A stretch of DNA of 64,000 nt from Lederbergia citri. GTDB taxonomy: Bacteria; Bacillota; Bacilli; Bacillales; Bacillaceae_C. The stretch spans positions 365,496 through 429,495 of the forward strand of contig NZ_JAGYPG010000004.1 in assembly GCF_018343625.1 (NCBI RefSeq). The letters run 5' to 3'. A program made the translations under genes and the position numbers. Each line of letters starts with the position of its first letter. Position 1 is the stretch's first letter. The notes under the pieces were generated by a model. The model did no database searches, had not been told where the DNA came from, and worked only from the letters and a program-made list of their open reading frames with translations. Shown piece after piece: positions 9,935 to 19,266 of this stretch.

Positions 9935-10017
9935 GATGATAAGTAAGAAAACTGTAAGAAATTATGAATTCAGTTGGATTTTTGACTACCGGTGCAAAAA
10001 CGGAATAATCCATTTAT

Positions 10018-10052
10018 CAAAAGGGAGAAGGTTAATTGCCTTCTCTCTTTTA
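10018..10052 (+). terminator. Terminator after the second acyltransferase
   Basis: AAAAGGGAGAAGG pairs with CCTTCTCTCTTTT around a short TTAATTG loop; the right arm itself provides the T-rich end. Confidence 0.8.
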
Positions 10053-10077
10053 GTAAATAATTCACAAGGAGCCTTCC

Positions 10078-10515
10078 ATGAAGCTAATTTTAAGAATTCT
10101 TCCTATTCCATACATAATATTTATATGGATACAATCCAGTTCCTTTGATCCTGAATCAGTATACAATCTTTCAAACTATATTAGTAATTCCATAATTGTT
10201 ATTATTGGTGCTTGTTTAGAACTCGCTCATTTAATTGAATTTGGAATCTTGTATCTGCTTCTTATTTTGGCTATCCTCACCTTTCGAAGCCTTGATTCAA
10301 AAACGGAAGCGATTTGTTTCACTGTGGCTATTTTGTATGGCCTCATAGATGAAATTCATCAATACTTTGTGCCATTTAGATCCTTTTCGATAATAGATCT
10401 AGTAAAGGATTTTGTAGGTGTTTTTGTTATTTGGATAATTATCCATGTGTCATATTTTAAAAAGGAAGAATCTAAAATAGGTTCTTTATTAAGGAATATC
10501 AGAAATACTTTTTGA
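10078..10515 (+). CDS. VanZ-like family membrane protein
   Basis: The 145-residue protein has four hydrophobic segments and the family signature DEIHQYFVPFRSF followed by DLVKDFVGV. Relatives include VanZ, which gives low-level teicoplanin resistance in enterococci, but most VanZ-like proteins in bacilli have no known role. The ATG at 10078 has an AAGGAG ribosome site eight bases before it. A short broken membrane frame follows it. Confidence 0.85.
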   Translation: MKLILRILPIPYIIFIWIQSSSFDPESVYNLSNYISNSIIVIIGACLELAHLIEFGILYLLLILAILTFRSLDSKTEAICFTVAILYGLIDEIHQYFVPFRSFSIIDLVKDFVGVFVIWIIIHVSYFKKEESKIGSLLRNIRNTF

Positions 10516-10571
10516 CTTTTGTATAGACTTATGGGGTCTTATTTCCTCATCAAAGAGGGGGCAGAAATAAA

Positions 10572-10775
10572 ATGATAAAATATCTAGTTCATCCAAAGCC
10601 TATTTTACTGCTTCCATTTACTCATCTTTTTAAACGCATATAATACTATTTACCTCTAATAATCTTGTTATTATTATGGTTTCTCAGTTATTTCAAAAGT
10701 AGATCGAACATATTATTATCTGCTGCAAATCTTTCATACATTTATCAGCTCTTGATTTTCGTTATTTCTACCTAG
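10572..10775 (+). pseudogene. Possible small membrane protein broken by one stop codon
   Basis: An ATG at 10572 after a G-rich ribosome-like site opens a frame that meets TAA at 10641. It then continues in the same frame for 43 more codons with two strongly hydrophobic stretches (YLPLIILLLLWFLSYF and YIYQLLIFVIST) to TAG at 10773. This could be a 67-codon membrane protein with a nonsense mutation, or chance AT-rich sequence. I recognise no family. The rest of the 316-base space between the VanZ and aquaporin genes shows nothing else. Confidence 0.25.
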
Positions 10776-10831
10776 TACTGACAACTAAATGAGATTTTTA
10801 GACTAACTAGAAAGGAAGCATTATTTTACTT

Positions 10832-11470
10832 TTATCTATAAATCAATTTATATACAATTGATGCACAAAATGCTCCTAATATAGTAGCAATTACATACAC
10901 CCATAAATAATTTGTATTTCCAGAAATTAATGCAGGGCCGATTGACCTTGCTGGGTTCATAGAAGCTCCAGAAATAGGTCCTGCAAACATCGCTTCTAAC
11001 CCTACAGTTGCACCAATGGTAATTCCTGCAAAGGATTTTTCAGCTTTTCCATGAACTGAACAACCAAAAATAATGAGCATTAGAAAGAATGTTAGAATGA
11101 ATTCTAGTATGAATGCTTGTGAAGATGAGAATTTCGGAAAATTAGCACCTAAGGAAGAAACATTTCCAAATAAAATAAATAAGGTAATGCTTGCAGAAGT
11201 TCCACCAATTAATTGAGTTAGAATATAATAAATTGCTTCTTTCTTCTTTATATCACCTGATGTAAAAAAACCAATTGTCACAGCTGGATTAAAATGCGCT
11301 CCTGAAATATGACCGAAAGTATATATCAATACCATAATAACTAGTCCAAACGTTATGGCTACACCGATATGTGTTAGGCTTTTAGTCAATTCATTTATAA
11401 TAATTGCTCCTGCGCCTGCAAAAATCAAGAAATATGTTCCTAAAAATTCACTTATCAACTTATCCTTCAT
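10832..11470 (-). CDS. Aquaporin / glycerol facilitator family channel (MIP)
   Basis: The 212-residue protein has six membrane segments and both pore-forming NPA boxes: HFNPAVT (N61) and MNPARS (N172). These form a channel for water or small uncharged solutes. GISGAHFNP-type residues before the first box and GASMNPARS at the second are standard. The short loop between the halves is more like water channels than the longer GlpF glycerol facilitators, but the substrate is not certain. There is no glycerol kinase or glpD nearby, so a link to glycerol use is not supported by context. It is a single gene on the minus strand. Confidence 0.88.
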   Translation of the reverse strand: MKDKLISEFLGTYFLIFAGAGAIIINELTKSLTHIGVAITFGLVIMVLIYTFGHISGAHFNPAVTIGFFTSGDIKKKEAIYYILTQLIGGTSASITLFILFGNVSSLGANFPKFSSSQAFILEFILTFFLMLIIFGCSVHGKAEKSFAGITIGATVGLEAMFAGPISGASMNPARSIGPALISGNTNYLWVYVIATILGAFCASIVYKLIYR

Positions 11471-11953
11471 ATTATCAGTCTCTCTTTTTTCGGTTATTTT
11501 AATAATGGTATTTTACAAATATGTTATAAATTTCACTGAAGGAATTATTTTACTTTTGAATTTTTCAAAATCGCAAAAATGAGAACGAAAAATCCATGTT
11601 AAAAGGCAATCCTCGCTAAAAGATGGGAAGTCACTACATTATGGAACCAAAGAGTTTTTTATCCAAATTTTAGAAAAGTGCTAATTGAGCACTTTCATTT
11701 GTGTAGTGGGTTAATCAAAGACGATTTGGCGTGTAAAACCTTGATTAGAACGTTTTCCTTTACTTTTTTTTCATGTACTGTAAACAATGAAAAGTAACGA
11801 GATATAAAATTTCCAGGTGTCTCTTTTAAAAAAATTAGCGAGATGATCATGCAAACATTTAAAAACTAGTACACATTTATCAAAAGTTACCGTCATATTA
11901 TTTTTGCAAAAGCCAAAGAAGTTATTATGATTGATTAGAGACGAATGAAATAT
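11471..11953. other. Gene-free stretch between aquaporin and nucleotidyltransferase
   Basis: The 483 bases must hold the aquaporin promoter on the minus strand and the end of the nucleotidyltransferase transcript. The only structure I see is a perfect 8-base hairpin (AAAGTGCT and AGCACTTT, 11675-11695), a weak terminator candidate. No gene or RNA is apparent. Confidence 0.5.
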
Positions 11954-12796
11954 TCAACTATGTAACATCACTAATCCCTCCACTTCACTTATTAAATCTT
12001 CCATTATATTAATTGCCTTCTCCATTTTTTCTGAGTCTGGCAAGAGGAGACCAAATGTTTCATTTACCTTGGATTTATAGTTTTTTGGTGTAATAGCTAG
12101 TGAGTTTGCTATATCAATCGAACCAGTTTCATTCATCCAGTAACATTCATTGATTGCAAAGATTACTTGGTTTAAACATGAGATTGATCTAAAACAACTA
12201 CCAGATACATGGGAGACATCCAGTCTATCAATACCTTTTTTTGCAAATACAAGTGAAAATGATGCTTCCCAGAAAAACTTGTCGATTAAACTGCGTTTTA
12301 ATTTTTCAGGATATGGGATTGTCTGTTTTTTTAGTGTGCTTAAAGAATCACTAGGATCCCATAAAATCTTACAATGTGCTACTTCAGATAAATAAATGGC
12401 ATTTATAAATCCATGGGGATGGCCAGGATAATAGTCTATCGTAACATCACCGGTTCGGCATTGTTCCATTACAGTTTCGACTTTGTGGAAATCTCTAAAT
12501 AAAAAATCCACTTTATATCCGTGTACTGTAAGCCAACCACCACCATTAATCCACGGTCCCCATTCTCCAATTTGTGTAATTAGATTATTCCGTTGAGTAT
12601 CATCGATTTCTGTTGCTGTTTCTTGAAGTTTCGGGATATCAAATTTCAATTCAGATTTATAATAGATACCTATATCTATATCTGATTTTGGGGTACTAGT
12701 ACCTTTTGCTCTTGAACCACCTAAAACAATAGCAGTAATCCCATTTATTTTTGATAATTTTTTAACGATTTCTTCAATAACTAATTGAACCTGCAT
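11954..12796 (-). CDS. Nucleotidyltransferase-domain protein
   Basis: The 280-residue protein begins with a pol-beta-type nucleotidyltransferase domain. GGSRAKGTS is followed by SDIDIGIYY, giving the G-S and D-x-D catalytic pattern, and a third acidic residue probably lies in YKVDFLF. The C-terminal half is helical and resembles the accessory domains of aminoglycoside nucleotidyltransferase relatives and DUF4037-type proteins. It would transfer a nucleotide to a small molecule or protein. A role in antibiotic resistance cannot be claimed. It stands alone on the minus strand, next to the LacI regulator. Confidence 0.75.
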   Translation of the reverse strand: MQVQLVIEEIVKKLSKINGITAIVLGGSRAKGTSTPKSDIDIGIYYKSELKFDIPKLQETATEIDDTQRNNLITQIGEWGPWINGGGWLTVHGYKVDFLFRDFHKVETVMEQCRTGDVTIDYYPGHPHGFINAIYLSEVAHCKILWDPSDSLSTLKKQTIPYPEKLKRSLIDKFFWEASFSLVFAKKGIDRLDVSHVSGSCFRSISCLNQVIFAINECYWMNETGSIDIANSLAITPKNYKSKVNETFGLLLPDSEKMEKAINIMEDLISEVEGLVMLHS

Positions 12797-12870
12797 AATA
12801 TTTTTCTCCTTATCAAGAATATATTCTCCTATTATTCCGGGTGAAAACTAGGAACCTGTCCCCTTGTCCA

Positions 12871-13863
12871 TTAAACGGATTCCCTAGCAATGATATTATG
12901 ATCTAGTAAAATTTCTTTTGGAGCATCTTCTTCATTTATTAGATGCATTATGGAATTAAATAAACTTCTACCTATTTCTTCCAAAGAAAAAGAAATAGAA
13001 GTGAGTGCAGGGCTAGTAAACTCTAAGATATCTATATTATCAAATCCCATAACCCCAACATCCTCCGGTATCTTGATATTATTCTTTTTTAGACTTTTAG
13101 CAACTTGCAATGCATAAATATCACTTGTACATAAAATAGCAATTTTTTCCGAGCTATGACTTACAAGTTCATGTATTGTTTGTAGATAATCATGAGTCGA
13201 AACAATTTCCGCATTCATATCATCCAACTCTTCTAATGCCTCAATGAATCCTTCAAGTCTTTGTTCTGGACTATACTTATTTTCATTTGTGTACAAATGT
13301 CCTAACTGAGGACAGACATATATTATTTTTGTGTATTTTTTATTATGCAGATAGGATACAGCATCTTTTATTGCTTGTTTGTCGTTAATCCAAACAAATG
13401 GAATATTTTCCGAAATTTTATTACCAAATGTGACAATAGGGATGTTAAACTGTTTTAAGAAATCTTCAAACTCTTTACCTTTATTGACAGACATCATTAT
13501 AATGGCATCTACTTGTCGGTCAACTAAATATTGAATTTGTTCTTTTTCTAAATCTGAATCTTTATGGCTAAGTGTAAGATAAACAAAATAATTGTTTTTT
13601 CTACCATATGATTCAATGGAATTAATAATTTGGGAAAATATACGATTATTAAGATCAAAAACGATAATGCCAATAGTCATGGTCTTTTTCTTGACAAGAC
13701 TTTGTGCGACAAAATTAGGACGGTAACCTAGGCTATTGGCTACCCTTAAAATTTTTTCTTTAGTCTCAGGTTTAATCCCAGGTTTATTATTTAATGCACG
13801 ATATACGGTTCCCCTAGAAACCCCGCATAACTTTGCAATTTCAAAGCTTGTAGTGTTTTTCAT
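12871..13863 (-). CDS. LacI family transcriptional regulator, probable repressor of the GH116 operon
   Basis: The 330-residue protein has a LacI helix-turn-helix (EIAKLCGVSRGTVYRALNNK) and hinge (GYRPNFVAQSL). A periplasmic-binding-like effector domain covers about 60-330 (IGIIVFDLNNRIFSQI, PEDVGVMGFDNIDI). It is divergent from the first GH116 gene. The intergenic region holds two perfect 12-base palindromes that fit a LacI-type operator. The expected model is repression of the GH116 operon, and perhaps of its own gene, released by a sugar made during breakdown. The effector is not known. The gene starts at 13863 with a usable GGAGGAGT ribosome site upstream. Confidence 0.9.
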   Translation of the reverse strand: MKNTTSFEIAKLCGVSRGTVYRALNNKPGIKPETKEKILRVANSLGYRPNFVAQSLVKKKTMTIGIIVFDLNNRIFSQIINSIESYGRKNNYFVYLTLSHKDSDLEKEQIQYLVDRQVDAIIMMSVNKGKEFEDFLKQFNIPIVTFGNKISENIPFVWINDKQAIKDAVSYLHNKKYTKIIYVCPQLGHLYTNENKYSPEQRLEGFIEALEELDDMNAEIVSTHDYLQTIHELVSHSSEKIAILCTSDIYALQVAKSLKKNNIKIPEDVGVMGFDNIDILEFTSPALTSISFSLEEIGRSLFNSIMHLINEEDAPKEILLDHNIIARESV

Positions 13864-13917
13864 AACAATGCGACTCCTCCGAAATTTTTAAAAAATATAT
13901 TTTTTTTGAATATTCCA

Positions 13918-13946
13918 TTTACAAATCATATTTTCAATGATAGTAT
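13918..13946 (+). promoter_or_regulatory. Putative sigma-A promoter of the GH116 operon
   Basis: A -35-like TTTACA (13918-13923) and a -10-like TAGTAT (13941-13946) are 17 bases apart. Transcription would begin around 13953, just upstream of the palindromes, so a bound repressor would block elongation or initiation. Confidence 0.55.
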
Positions 13947-13973
13947 AAAGTCATTCAAATTTCAATTATAAAT

Positions 13974-14005
13974 GTGCACGTGCACGAAAAAACGTGCACG
14001 TGCAC
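13974..14005. promoter_or_regulatory. Tandem palindromic operators (2 x GTGCACGTGCAC)
   Basis: Two identical perfect 12-base palindromes occupy 13974-13985 and 13994-14005. Their centres are 20 bases apart, about two helical turns, so two repressor dimers could bind the same face of the DNA. They are separated by GAAAAAAC, and the whole block is itself an inverted repeat. They end just before the GGGAGGGGAG ribosome site. The divergent LacI gene is the obvious partner. I found no further copy of the 12-base palindrome in the intergenic regions I inspected. Confidence 0.75.
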
Positions 14006-14019
14006 GGGAGGGGAGAAAA

Positions 14020-16476
14020 ATGGTAAATACACAAGTAAAATTACATAGTAGTAATACACAACGCAAATATAGTGGAAAAGATCAAGTTGCTGCATTTCCA
14101 CTAGGTGGGATAGGAACAGGAAATGTCTCCATTGGAAGTAGAGGTGAATTAAGGGATTGGGAAATATTCAATCGTCCAGGTAAACGGACTATTATGCCAA
14201 ATACGTTTTTTTCAATTTGGGTGAAACAAGATGGTGAAGAGCCGATTGCTAAAGTTTTAGAATCTAGAATTAATCCTCCTCATGACCTATCACACGGTTA
14301 TCATCCTATAACAGGAGCGGGACTTCCACGTATGGAAAAATCGACTCTTCTAGGAGAATATCCAATTGCAAGAATTGATTTCACAGATTCTACATTACCT
14401 TTAAACGTTAATATGAGAACGTTTACACCTTTTATACCTCTTAATGAAAAGGATTCTGGTATCCCAGGAGCAGTATTTAACTACAGTGTTAGGAATTCAT
14501 CTGATAAACCAGTAAATGTAACGATTGCTGCCTCCATGATAAACCCTGTTGGTGGTGTTGATTATGATCAATTTGGTAATCTATCGCTTAAAAATGCAGG
14601 ACAAAATGTAAACGATATCAGAAAAAATAAGGAATTTTCAGGAATCTACTTTCATTCCAAGAAATTCTCGGAAAACGATCTCAAATATGGAAATATGTCA
14701 TTAGTAACTACCAATAAAAATATTACTTATAAGCGCTCCTGGTTGCGCGGAGCTTGGTTTGATTTTCTACAGGAATTCTGGGATGACTTTGTAGAGGATG
14801 GACAACTTAATGATCTTGGTTATGATACACCTTCTGGTGATGGACAAAGTGATACAGCTTCTCTTGGAGCTAGTGAAGTGATTTTACCTGGAGAAGAAAA
14901 GGAGTTTCAATTTATCTTAACATGGTATTTTCCAAATCGACTTAATGGATGGGGAGACCAGCATAGGGTGAAGGAAGAAGGTAGGGAAGTTACACAAAAC
15001 TACTATACTAATTATTTTGATAGCTCTTGGTCAGTTGCAGAATATCTAATAGACAATAAAGAGCGCTTGGTAAGAGAAACATTATTATTCCATGATGCAT
15101 TATTTAATAGTACATTACCTGATTATGTTATAGATGCTGTGGCAAGCAATATTACAAATCTACGTAGTACAACCTGCTTTTGGTTAAAAGATGGGCGTTT
15201 TCTTGGCTATGAAGGTTGCTTTGATGATTGGGGTTGTTGTGATGGGACCTGTACACATGTATGGAACTATGCACAAACAGTTGCTTTCTTATTTCCAAAA
15301 CTAGAACAAAATATGAGACAAACAGAATTTTTGGAAGAAGTAAATGAAGACGGGAAAATGAACTTTCGTGCAGTTAAAATGTTTGATTCTGAGTGGATTT
15401 GGCATGGTGGAACGGCACCAGCGGCAGCTGATGGTCAAATGGGAACTATTATGAGAGCATATCGGGAATGGAAGTTCTCAGGTGACGATGCATTCTTGAA
15501 GGAATTGTGGCCATCTCTTAAAAAGACTTTGAACTATGCGCTAATCCAATGGGACCATGATAATGACTTAGTCTTTGATGGAGAGCAGCATAACACGTAT
15601 GACATTGAATTTTATGGACCAAACCCATTAACAGGTATTTATTTCCTAGGCGCTTTAAGAGCTGGTCAAGAAATAGCATCCTATCTAGGAGAGAAAGATA
15701 CGGAAGAAAAATACCAAACAGTATTTGAAAAGAGTTCCAAAAGATTAGATGAGCTACTTTGGAATGGCGAGTTCTACATACAGCGTCTTGAAGATGTCAA
15801 TCAGTATAAATATCAACATGGTGAGGGATGCTTATCAGATCAAATGCTTGGTCAACAATTAGCTCACTTATTCGGATTAGGATATTTGTTACCAAAAGAA
15901 AAAGTAAAAAGTGCTGTTCATTCAATATATAAATATAATTTTAAAGAAAACTTTGAGGATCATTCTAATTGTCAGAGAACATATGTCCTAAATGATGAAC
16001 AAGGTCTATTACTCTGCTCTTGGCCAAATGGTGGAAGACCTAAGCTTCCCTTTGTCTACTCTGATGAGGTATGGACAGGCATTGAATATCAGGTAGCAGT
16101 TCATTTGATTTATGAAGGATTGATAGAAGAAGGATTAACCATCGTAAAAGCAGTTCGAGACCGGCATGATGGTTATAGGAGAAATCCTTGGAATGAAGTA
16201 GAGTGTGGAAATCATTATGCACGTAGTATGGCTAGCTGGGGATTACTAATTGCATTAAGTGGCTTTGAGTTCGATATCCCAAGGGGTGAAATAAGCTTTA
16301 ATCCACGAATTAATGAAGAAAATTTTGTCTCATTCTGGAGTACCGGTAGAGCATGGGGAACTTATGAACAAAAGATTAATAAAGAAACTGGTGAAGTAGA
16401 ACCTAAAGTAATCGTTTTATACGGTGATGCTTCAGGGATTAAAGTAAATGCAGGTGGAAAAGTAATAGAATTGTAA
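14020..16476 (+). CDS. GH116 family glycoside hydrolase 1
   Basis: The 818-residue protein has the GBA2-type N-terminal beta-sandwich (FPLGGIGTGNVSIGSRGELRD) and an (alpha/alpha)6 barrel. The barrel shows SDEVWTGIEYQVA and NEVECGNHYARSMASW, both typical of GH116. By comparison with known members, the nucleophile should be E398 in GYEGC and the acid/base D528 in TYDIEFYG. GH116 includes beta-glucosidases, beta-xylosidases, glucosylceramidases and an exo-beta-D-arabinofuranosidase. I start the gene at ATG 14020 because a strong ribosome site precedes it; the longer frame from 13972 would translate the operator. No signal peptide is seen, so it is cytoplasmic. The second GH116 gene follows after 32 bases. 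Confidence 0.88.
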   Translation: MVNTQVKLHSSNTQRKYSGKDQVAAFPLGGIGTGNVSIGSRGELRDWEIFNRPGKRTIMPNTFFSIWVKQDGEEPIAKVLESRINPPHDLSHGYHPITGAGLPRMEKSTLLGEYPIARIDFTDSTLPLNVNMRTFTPFIPLNEKDSGIPGAVFNYSVRNSSDKPVNVTIAASMINPVGGVDYDQFGNLSLKNAGQNVNDIRKNKEFSGIYFHSKKFSENDLKYGNMSLVTTNKNITYKRSWLRGAWFDFLQEFWDDFVEDGQLNDLGYDTPSGDGQSDTASLGASEVILPGEEKEFQFILTWYFPNRLNGWGDQHRVKEEGREVTQNYYTNYFDSSWSVAEYLIDNKERLVRETLLFHDALFNSTLPDYVIDAVASNITNLRSTTCFWLKDGRFLGYEGCFDDWGCCDGTCTHVWNYAQTVAFLFPKLEQNMRQTEFLEEVNEDGKMNFRAVKMFDSEWIWHGGTAPAAADGQMGTIMRAYREWKFSGDDAFLKELWPSLKKTLNYALIQWDHDNDLVFDGEQHNTYDIEFYGPNPLTGIYFLGALRAGQEIASYLGEKDTEEKYQTVFEKSSKRLDELLWNGEFYIQRLEDVNQYKYQHGEGCLSDQMLGQQLAHLFGLGYLLPKEKVKSAVHSIYKYNFKENFEDHSNCQRTYVLNDEQGLLLCSWPNGGRPKLPFVYSDEVWTGIEYQVAVHLIYEGLIEEGLTIVKAVRDRHDGYRRNPWNEVECGNHYARSMASWGLLIALSGFEFDIPRGEISFNPRINEENFVSFWSTGRAWGTYEQKINKETGEVEPKVIVLYGDASGIKVNAGGKVIEL

Positions 16477-16508
16477 TTTTATGAAGGTCTACACTGGGGG
16501 AGATAAAC

Positions 16509-19127
16509 GTGACATCTGAAAACAAGAATGATCTTTATCTGATGGAAAAAGATTTCGTAAGGAAAGGAAATAACACGAATCATATCTCTTTTCCACTCGG
16601 TGGTATAGGTTCAGGTTCAATTGGTTTGGCGGGAAATGGAAGATTAATAGATTGGGAGATTTTTAATCGACCCAACAAAAATAGTTATAACGGCTTCTCA
16701 TTTTTTGCTATCAAGGCAGAACACCAAGGTGAGGTAAGAGTCGCAAAAGTAATCAATAGTGATATAAACCCACCATTTACAGGTAGCGGTAATGGAAAAT
16801 TTAGAGGATATGGTTTCGGGGTTGAAAGGGAAGCCATGTCCGGTTTCCCCCATTTTGAAAGTAGTACATTTAAAGGGGAATTTCCATTTGCTGAAATTGA
16901 TTTCATGGATAGTAAAACACCGCTTGATGTGAAACTGACGGCATTTAATCCATTAATTCCGTTAAATGATAAAGATTCTTCTTTACCGGTTGCAATTTTT
17001 TTATATGAGGTAATAAACCAATCTAATGAAGAATTAGAGGTAAGTATAACTGGTAATTTAACAAATCCCTTTAAAAAAGAAGCAGTGAATCAATACAAGG
17101 ACTATGGGGATTTTAAGTCAATTAAACTATATTCTAATTATTTTTCTGAAGAACAGCCTGAATATGGGGATTTGACTCTAAGTACAGACGGTGATGATGT
17201 TAGCTATCAAAGCTATTGGTATAGAGGTGAATGGTTTGATAATCTAACCGTTTTTTGGAAGGATTTTAATAGTCCTGGCAGATTTAAAGAAAGAAACTAT
17301 AACGAGGGTAGAGGGGCGCACCAAGTAGCAACTTATAATTATCAAGACGTATGTTTGCTAAGTAACCACAAAACTTTAAGGCCTGGAGAAAAAAAGGAGT
17401 TTCGTTTTATTATTTCATGGAACTTTCCTAACTATGTAAACTTTTGGAATGTCAGTAATTGTTCCGGAACAGACAATTGTGACTATCCAAGTTGGAAAAA
17501 TTATTATGCTACGTTATTTGAGGATTCCGTATCCTCCACAAAATATGTATGGAGCAACTTAACCCGTCTTTACGAAGAAACTGCTGAGTTCAAAGAAACA
17601 TTATTTAACTCTACATTCCCTGACTATATTATTGATTCCATCTCTAGTAATATCTCAATCTTAAAAACTCCAACTGTTGCACGTTTATCAAATGGTACTC
17701 TTTATGGGTTTGAGGGATGTCATGCGGAGGAAGGTTGCTGTGAAGGGTCCTGTACACATGTATGGAATTATGAACAAGTTACACCATTCTTGTTTCCAAG
17801 TTTAGCAAGATCTATGAGAAATGTGGATTATAAAGAAACACAATTTGAAAACGGTAAGATGGCATTTCGGCTAATGCTTCCCGTCGGTACAACGCTTACA
17901 AATGCATCAAATTACTTAGGACATAAAAGGGCAGCTGCTGATGGACAGATGGGTGGAGTAATCAAAACCTATAGGGAATGGAAAATTTCAGGTGATACTG
18001 AATGGTTAAAATCCATTTGGAAACAAGTAAAGAAAGCATTAGAATTTGCTTGGGAGCCATCGAATACCGATTGGTGGGATAGAGATAAAGACGGAGTAAT
18101 GGAAGGTATACAACATCATACTTTGGATGTTGAAATGTATGGTCCTAACACTTATATAACAGGATTATATCATACTGCATTACTCGCGGCTGCAGAGATG
18201 GCCGATGCTATTGGCGACAATGATGGGAATCAGTATCGAGAATTGTACAACACGGGTAAAGCTTGGGTTGATCAAAACTTGTTTAACGGTGAGTATTTCT
18301 TCCAACAAATAGATTTACAGGATGAGAGGTTCCCGATAGATCTAGAATTAGGGGAGATAAAATATCAAGTTGGAAATGGCTGTCATATTGATCAAGTAAT
18401 AGGACAATGGCATGCACATGTTGTTGGGTTAGGATATATCTTTGATCCTGATAAAGTAAAATCCGCCTTAAAGTCTATCTATAATTATAATTTTATTGAT
18501 TGTATGAGAGATTACGCTAATGCCTGTCGTATCTATGCTTTAAATGATGAGCAAGGACTGGTTATTGCGACATGGCCACATGGTGATAGTCCAAAAGTGC
18601 CTGTTCCGTATGCCGATGAGACTATGAATGGTTTTGAATATCAAGCAGCTTGTCATATGATCTATGAAGGCTTTATAGACGAGGGACTCAATGTAGTGAA
18701 GGCAGTCCGTCACCGATATGATGGGTACAGAAGGAACCCTTGGAATGAATTTGAATGTGGTAGTAACTATGCCCGCTCAATGGCATCTTACTCCTTTTTA
18801 TTGGCGCTTAGTGGATTCGAATATGATATGGTCAATGGTCATATTGGTTTTAGCCCCATCATTAATCAAGATAATTTTTGTAGTTTTTGGTCCTTAAATC
18901 AGGGCTGGGGTGATTTCCGTCATCAAGATGGTCATATTCAGCTCAATGTTAAAAAAGGAAATTTGTACTTAAAATCATTTAAAAGTGATCTTTTTACATC
19001 TAAAGAAATTAAATCAGTATTTGTTGGTGAGCAGAAGGTTAAATACACAAAAGAGGGTCACACAATCAAATTTTTCGATAAAATTGTAGTCGACATCAAT
19101 CAACCATTTCAAATTCAGTATTTATAA
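16509..19127 (+). CDS. GH116 family glycoside hydrolase 2
   Basis: The 872-residue protein is a diverged paralogue of the preceding gene, sharing FPLGGIGSGSIGLAGNG, YADETMNGFEYQAA and NEFECGSNYARSMASY. The expected nucleophile is E402 (GFEGC) and the acid/base D540 (TLDVEMYG). It keeps the same cysteine spacing after the nucleophile as the first enzyme. It has an extra C-terminal beta segment of about 60 residues. The start is GTG at 16509 after GGGGGAGAT. No signal peptide is visible. Two different GH116 enzymes in one operon suggest two linkages or chain lengths in one substrate. Confidence 0.88.
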   Translation: MTSENKNDLYLMEKDFVRKGNNTNHISFPLGGIGSGSIGLAGNGRLIDWEIFNRPNKNSYNGFSFFAIKAEHQGEVRVAKVINSDINPPFTGSGNGKFRGYGFGVEREAMSGFPHFESSTFKGEFPFAEIDFMDSKTPLDVKLTAFNPLIPLNDKDSSLPVAIFLYEVINQSNEELEVSITGNLTNPFKKEAVNQYKDYGDFKSIKLYSNYFSEEQPEYGDLTLSTDGDDVSYQSYWYRGEWFDNLTVFWKDFNSPGRFKERNYNEGRGAHQVATYNYQDVCLLSNHKTLRPGEKKEFRFIISWNFPNYVNFWNVSNCSGTDNCDYPSWKNYYATLFEDSVSSTKYVWSNLTRLYEETAEFKETLFNSTFPDYIIDSISSNISILKTPTVARLSNGTLYGFEGCHAEEGCCEGSCTHVWNYEQVTPFLFPSLARSMRNVDYKETQFENGKMAFRLMLPVGTTLTNASNYLGHKRAAADGQMGGVIKTYREWKISGDTEWLKSIWKQVKKALEFAWEPSNTDWWDRDKDGVMEGIQHHTLDVEMYGPNTYITGLYHTALLAAAEMADAIGDNDGNQYRELYNTGKAWVDQNLFNGEYFFQQIDLQDERFPIDLELGEIKYQVGNGCHIDQVIGQWHAHVVGLGYIFDPDKVKSALKSIYNYNFIDCMRDYANACRIYALNDEQGLVIATWPHGDSPKVPVPYADETMNGFEYQAACHMIYEGFIDEGLNVVKAVRHRYDGYRRNPWNEFECGSNYARSMASYSFLLALSGFEYDMVNGHIGFSPIINQDNFCSFWSLNQGWGDFRHQDGHIQLNVKKGNLYLKSFKSDLFTSKEIKSVFVGEQKVKYTKEGHTIKFFDKIVVDINQPFQIQYL

Positions 19128-19266
19128 CTGGTAGTTACAGATAGATGTAACTATAAATTATATGAAAAAAAATAATAAAGAGGTGATAAGAACCATAAAT
19201 AATCTATCTATTTAGTGAAAGTAAGAAAGATGAACGAAAAAGACTAATCTGAGAGGGGTATTTCTA

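Noticed and set aside
10832..11470. Naming the MIP channel GlpF
   Set aside because: The loop length is not typical of glycerol facilitators and there are no glycerol genes nearby.
11954..12796. Aminoglycoside resistance gene
   Set aside because: Only the general nucleotidyltransferase motif is seen; the rest does not match a known resistance enzyme closely enough.
14020..19127. Naming the GH116 proteins glucosylceramidases from their GBA2 similarity
   Set aside because: GH116 covers several specificities, and the locus has no lipid or glucoside context; only the family is supported.
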